Shown here: one piece after another, positions 60,656 to 64,000 of the stretch
How the letters are laid out: each line of letters begins with the position of its first letter
Numbering within the stretch: the first letter of the stretch is position 1
Assembly: GCA_027214345.1 (NCBI GenBank)
Contig: JAPWHR010000008.1
Location: 1-64,000, forward strand
Direction: 5' to 3'
Length of the DNA: 64,000 nucleotides
Origin: Comamonadaceae bacterium G21597-S1
Lineage (GTDB): Bacteria > Pseudomonadota > Gammaproteobacteria > Burkholderiales > Burkholderiaceae_C
The notes under the pieces: model-generated
The model's database searches: none
What the model was told of the DNA's origin: nothing
What the model saw: the letters and a program-made list of their open reading frames with translations, nothing else
Translations under genes and position numbers: made by a program

Positions 60656-61894
60656 ATGAAGATCGCAATGATCAAGTGCGTGGCCGCGACTGCGGCCCTG
60701 GTGTGCGCCAGTGCCGCCTTCGCCCAGAAGGGCGAGACGGTCAAGATGGTGCGTATCGACCCGTTGACCGGCCTGCTGGGCCCGGTCGGACTCAGCCAGG
60801 AGAAGGGCTACAAGTTCTTTGCCGAGAAGTTCAGCGGCAAGGGCAATCCGGCCGGCGTGAATTTCGAGTTCTCGACCATCGACAACAAGCTCAGCCCGAC
60901 CGAGAGCCTGAACGCGCTCAAGGCCGCCATCGACAACGGGGTGCGCTACATCGTCCAGGGCAATGGCTCGTCGGTGGCGCTGGCGCTGTCCGACGCGGTG
61001 GCCAAGCACAACGAACGCAACCCGGGCAAGGAAGTGATCTACCTCAACGACTCCGCGGTGGACCCGGATCTGACCAACTCCAAGTGCAACTACTGGCACT
61101 TCCGCTTCGACGCCGACACCTCGATGAAGATGGAGGCCATGTCCAGCTTCATGAAGGACCAACCGGACATCAAGAAGGTCTACATCCTGGGGCAGAATTA
61201 CTCGCATGGCGTGCAAGTGGCCAAATACGCCAAGGAGACCCTGGCGCGCAAGCGGCCCGACATCCAGATCGTCGGCGAGGACCTGCATCCGCTGGCGCAG
61301 ACGCGTGATTTCGCTCCCTATATCGCCAAGATCAAGGCATCGGGCGCCGACACCGTGATCACCGGCAATTGGGGCTCCGACCTGTCGCTGCTGATCAAGG
61401 CGGCAACGGAAGGCGGATACAACGGCAAGTTCTTCACGTATTACGCCGGCGTCACCGGCACCCCGACGGCCATGGGCACCAACGGCGCCGGACGCGTCTA
61501 CCAGGTGGCCTACAACCACTACAACATGGGCGGCCAGATGGACAAGTGGATGAAGGAGTTCAAGGAGAAATACAACGACGACTTCTATACCGGCTCGACC
61601 ATCCGCATCTTCGAGATGCTGGGCGCGGCCATGGCCAAAGCCAAGTCCACCGACCCGGTCAAGGTCGCGGCGGCAATGGAAGGCCTGAAGGTCGACAGCT
61701 TCAACGGCGAGGTCGAGATGCGCAAGGCCGACCACCAGTTGCAGCAGAAGCTGTATGTGTCGGTCTGGCAGAAGGCCGATGCCAAGTATCCGTACAGTCC
61801 GGAGAACACCGGCATGACGCTGGCGCCGGTCAAGGAATACCCGAACTACGTGTCGAGCACGCCGACCAGCTGCCAGATGAAGCGCCCCGGCTGA
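60656..61894 (+). CDS. ABC transporter substrate-binding protein, branched-chain amino acid type
   Basis: A 412-residue periplasmic binding protein of the type I (LivJ/LivK) fold. A signal peptide (CVAATAALVCASAAFAQ, cut near 23) is followed by two alternating lobes. VRIDPLTGLLGPVGLSQEKGYKFF is the N-terminal ligand loop, and later come VIYLNDSAVDP, VYILGQNYSHGV and DTVITGNWGSDLSLLIKAA. The ligand may be a branched-chain amino acid, an amide, urea or a short acid; sequence alone does not tell. The strong ribosome site GAGGAG supports high expression. Two permease genes follow; it is 137 bases after the acyl-CoA synthetase gene, so it may have its own promoter. Confidence 0.92.
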   Translation: MKIAMIKCVAATAALVCASAAFAQKGETVKMVRIDPLTGLLGPVGLSQEKGYKFFAEKFSGKGNPAGVNFEFSTIDNKLSPTESLNALKAAIDNGVRYIVQGNGSSVALALSDAVAKHNERNPGKEVIYLNDSAVDPDLTNSKCNYWHFRFDADTSMKMEAMSSFMKDQPDIKKVYILGQNYSHGVQVAKYAKETLARKRPDIQIVGEDLHPLAQTRDFAPYIAKIKASGADTVITGNWGSDLSLLIKAATEGGYNGKFFTYYAGVTGTPTAMGTNGAGRVYQVAYNHYNMGGQMDKWMKEFKEKYNDDFYTGSTIRIFEMLGAAMAKAKSTDPVKVAAAMEGLKVDSFNGEVEMRKADHQLQQKLYVSVWQKADAKYPYSPENTGMTLAPVKEYPNYVSSTPTSCQMKRPG

Positions 61895-61907
61895 GCCGGA
61901 GCCCTGT

Positions 61908-61926
61908 TGCCGGCCCCGGGCCGGCA
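61908..61926 (+). terminator. Stem-loop between binding-protein and permease genes
   Basis: TGCCGGCCCCGGGCCGGCA is a perfect 19-base palindrome around one central base, 13 bases past the binding-protein stop. There is no T-run. Such hairpins in ABC operons often protect the upstream message and lower expression of the permeases relative to the binding protein. Confidence 0.5.
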
Positions 61927-62001
61927 TTCCGTAGGTCAGTGAGCCCGCGCGCGTGGCGCGCCGGGCGCGCTGTGGTGGAGTCCTGAGCGAGGCCGGTTTC
62001 C

Positions 62002-63036
62002 ATGGAGTTTTTCGTCATCTCGATGCTCAATGGCTTGAGTTATGGACTGTTGCTGTTCATGCTCAGCTCGGGGCTCACGCTGATCTTCAGCATGATGGGC
62101 GTGCTCAATTTCGCGCATGCCAGCTTCTACATGCTGGGAGCCTATGTCGGATATTCGATCGCATCGTTCACCGGCTTCTGGGTTGCGCTGGTGCTGTCGC
62201 CGATCGTCGTCGGCGCGATGGGCGCCTTGTTCGAACGTTATTGCCTGCGACGCGTGCACAAGTTCGGCCATGTGGCCGAATTGCTGCTGACCTTCGGCCT
62301 GGCCTATGTCGTGCTGGAACTGGTGCAACTGGTCTGGGGCCGGATCGCGCTGGAGTTCGATCCGCCCGAGGTGCTCAGCGGGCCCTTGTTCACGCTGATC
62401 AACCGCACCGGCGACGGGTTGAGCATGATGATGGGGGCCGCACCCGCCGAGATGTGCCGCTCCGCCGACGCGGCGATCCGTATCGTCTGTTCGCCGTTTC
62501 CCGCCACCCGCGGTTTCATGATGCTCGTGGCCCTGGTCATGTTGTTTGCAGTCTGGCTGCTGCTGACGCGCACCCGCATCGGGCTGGTGATTCAGGCCGC
62601 GCTGACCCACCCGCACATGGTCGAGGCGCTCGGGCACAACGTGCCGCGGGTCTTCATGATGGTGTTCGGCGCCGGCACGGCACTCGCCGGCCTGGCCGGC
62701 GTCATCGGTGGCAGCATCTTCCTGACGGAACCTGCCATGGCCGCCACGGTCGGCCCCATCATCTTCGTCGTGGTCGTTGTCGGCGGCATGGGCTCCTTGT
62801 CCGGCGCTTTCCTGGCCTCGGTGCTGATCGGCGTGATCCAGACCTTCGCGGTGGCCTTCGACTATTCGCTGGCGACCCTGGCCGCGCAACTGGGCCTGTC
62901 GCTGAGCGAAGGGTTGAGCAACAACACCTACATCAACATGACGTTGTCCCAGATCGCTCCCATCCTGCCGTTCCTGTTCCTGGTGCTGATGCTGATCTTC
63001 CGGCCCCGGGGCCTGCTCGGAACGCGGGAGGGCTGA
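62002..63036 (+). CDS. livH: ABC transporter permease, LivH type
   Basis: A 344-residue inner-membrane permease with about eight hydrophobic helices. LNGLSYGLLLFMLSSGLTLIFSMMGVLNFAHASFYMLGAYVGYSI (in pieces, about 8-50) is the hallmark of LivH permeases, and EALGHNVPRVFMMVFGAGTALAGLAGVIGG is the family's coupling loop region. It is about 40 residues longer than E. coli LivH, owing to an extra segment (about 125-175) with two Cys (AEMCRSADAAIRIVCSPF). It pairs with the LivM-type permease encoded 3 bases downstream. Substrate uncertain. Confidence 0.92.
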   Translation: MEFFVISMLNGLSYGLLLFMLSSGLTLIFSMMGVLNFAHASFYMLGAYVGYSIASFTGFWVALVLSPIVVGAMGALFERYCLRRVHKFGHVAELLLTFGLAYVVLELVQLVWGRIALEFDPPEVLSGPLFTLINRTGDGLSMMMGAAPAEMCRSADAAIRIVCSPFPATRGFMMLVALVMLFAVWLLLTRTRIGLVIQAALTHPHMVEALGHNVPRVFMMVFGAGTALAGLAGVIGGSIFLTEPAMAATVGPIIFVVVVVGGMGSLSGAFLASVLIGVIQTFAVAFDYSLATLAAQLGLSLSEGLSNNTYINMTLSQIAPILPFLFLVLMLIFRPRGLLGTREG

Positions 63037-63039
63037 CAC

Positions 63040-64000
63040 ATGGCAAGTTCGATCAATCGTTCGCGCTGGATCGTCTGGACCGCCTTTGCGCTGGTCATGG
63101 CGCTGGCACCCCGGGTTTTCGACAGCGGCCTGGGGATCACCGTGTTGTCGCAGATGGGCATCGGCATCATCGCCTGCCTGTCCTACAACATGTTGTTCGG
63201 CCAGGGCGGCATGCTCAGCTTCGGCCATGCCGTCTATACCGGCCTGGGTTCGTTCATGGCCATCCATGCGCTCAATGCGGCGACCGAAGGCGGCCTGCCG
63301 CTGCCGGTGGCCCTGGTGCCGCTGGCCGGCGGCCTGGCCGGCCTGGGTTTTGCGGTGTTGTTCGGTTATGTGACCACGCGCAAGTCGGGTACGACGTTTG
63401 CGATGATCACGCTGGGCCTGGGCGAACTGGTGTTCGCGATGTCGCTGATGGTGCCCGAGTTCTTCGGTGGCGAAGGTGGGGTGTCGGGCAACCGCATGGT
63501 GCGCGATGGCTGGTGGGGCATCACCTTCGGTCCCCAGGTCCAGGTCTATTACCTGATCGCGATCTACACCTTCGTGTGCGTCGCGCTGATGTACGCGTTC
63601 ACCGGCACGCCGCTCGGACGCATGCTCAACGCGGTGCGCGACAACCCGGAGCGGGTGGAATTCGTCGGTTATGACACGCAACGCGTACGGTATCTGGCAT
63701 TCATCATCGCCGGTTTCTTTGCCGGCATCTCCGGCGGCCTGGCGGCGCTGAACTTCGAGATCGTCACCGCCGAGGTCGTGGGTGCCGCGCGCTCGGGCGG
63801 CTACCTGCTGTTCACCTTCCTGGGCGGGGCCACGTTCTTCTTCGGTCCCATCCTGGGCGCCATCCTGATGGTGCTGGCGCTGGTGCTGTTCAGCGAATTC
63901 ACGCAGGCCTGGTTGCTGTACCTGGGCCTGATCTTCCTGCTGATGGTGATGTTCGCGCCCGGCGGCATTGCCAGCCTGATCATGATGAATGTGCGCGTCG
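63040..64000 (+). CDS. livM: ABC transporter permease, LivM type (cut by window end)
   Basis: An open frame of 320 residues running off the window. It is an inner-membrane permease with GIIACLSYNMLFGQGGMLSFGHAVYTGLGSF (in pieces, about 40-70), TTRKSGTTFAMITLGLGELVF and LNAVRDNPERVEFVGYDTQRVRYLAFIIAGFFAGISGGLAAL (in pieces), the last containing the loop that contacts the ATPase. The latter half reads LLYLGLIFLLMVMFAPGGIASL, normally close to the C-terminus, so little is probably missing. ATPase genes (livG, livF) should lie just beyond the window. Confidence 0.92.
   Translation, partial: MASSINRSRWIVWTAFALVMALAPRVFDSGLGITVLSQMGIGIIACLSYNMLFGQGGMLSFGHAVYTGLGSFMAIHALNAATEGGLPLPVALVPLAGGLAGLGFAVLFGYVTTRKSGTTFAMITLGLGELVFAMSLMVPEFFGGEGGVSGNRMVRDGWWGITFGPQVQVYYLIAIYTFVCVALMYAFTGTPLGRMLNAVRDNPERVEFVGYDTQRVRYLAFIIAGFFAGISGGLAALNFEIVTAEVVGAARSGGYLLFTFLGGATFFFGPILGAILMVLALVLFSEFTQAWLLYLGLIFLLMVMFAPGGIASLIMMNVRV

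Overview
The window is GC-rich throughout, with dense coding and very long open antisense frames. It looks like a chromosomal segment from a betaproteobacterium of the order Burkholderiales, possibly Alcaligenaceae. The evidence is gene order and protein type: smc-zipA-ligA, map-glnD, yciB-bolA-ppiC, dapC-dapD with prmB, a GTG-started smc, and a liv-type ABC cluster. Genus and species cannot be read from the sequence. I saw no rRNA, tRNA, CRISPR array, insertion sequence or prophage.

Region 1 (1-3.8 kb) carries membrane and stress genes: a double TM2-domain protein, a glutathione S-transferase-like protein, an MscS channel and, converging on it, a CPA2-type cation:proton antiporter. Region 2 (3.9-21.2 kb, all minus strand) is a trehalose/alpha-glucan operon, transcribed glgB, glgE, treS-mak fusion, a small mechanosensitive-type channel, glgX, treZ, malQ-treY fusion. 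It encodes both directions of a cycle. Trehalose goes via maltose and maltose-1-phosphate to branched glucan (TreS-Mak, GlgE, GlgB), and glucan goes back to trehalose (GlgX, MalQ, TreY, TreZ). No glgA, glgC, glgP or otsAB is in the window.

Region 3 (21.3-29.8 kb, all minus strand) runs from dapC and dapD (lysine/diaminopimelate synthesis) through pilU, prmB and an ABC-F ATPase to an AlkB-type membrane hydroxylase and a MarR regulator with a clear palindromic operator candidate. A 55-residue four-cysteine protein lies upstream of dapC. Region 4 (29.8-39.5 kb, plus strand) is the most unusual part. It is a two-partner-secretion locus with a 2117-residue exoprotein (TpsA), a periplasmic-type protein with two FecR domains, and an outer-membrane TpsB transporter. 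The exoprotein carries 22 repeats of about 56 residues, arranged in a regular three-unit super-repeat of about 510 bp.

Region 5 (39.5-58.5 kb) is housekeeping: smc, zipA, ligA and a peptide deformylase on plus; glnD and map on minus; purL, an EamA transporter and a DUF1624 membrane protein on plus; then ppiC, bolA and yciB on minus. Region 6 (58.9-64 kb, plus strand) has an AlkK-like acyl-CoA synthetase and a branched-chain-amino-acid-type ABC transporter (binding protein and two permeases, the second cut by the window end).

The best candidates for something little described are the TpsA-FecR-TpsB locus with its super-repeat, and the placement of an osmotic channel gene inside the trehalose/glucan operon.
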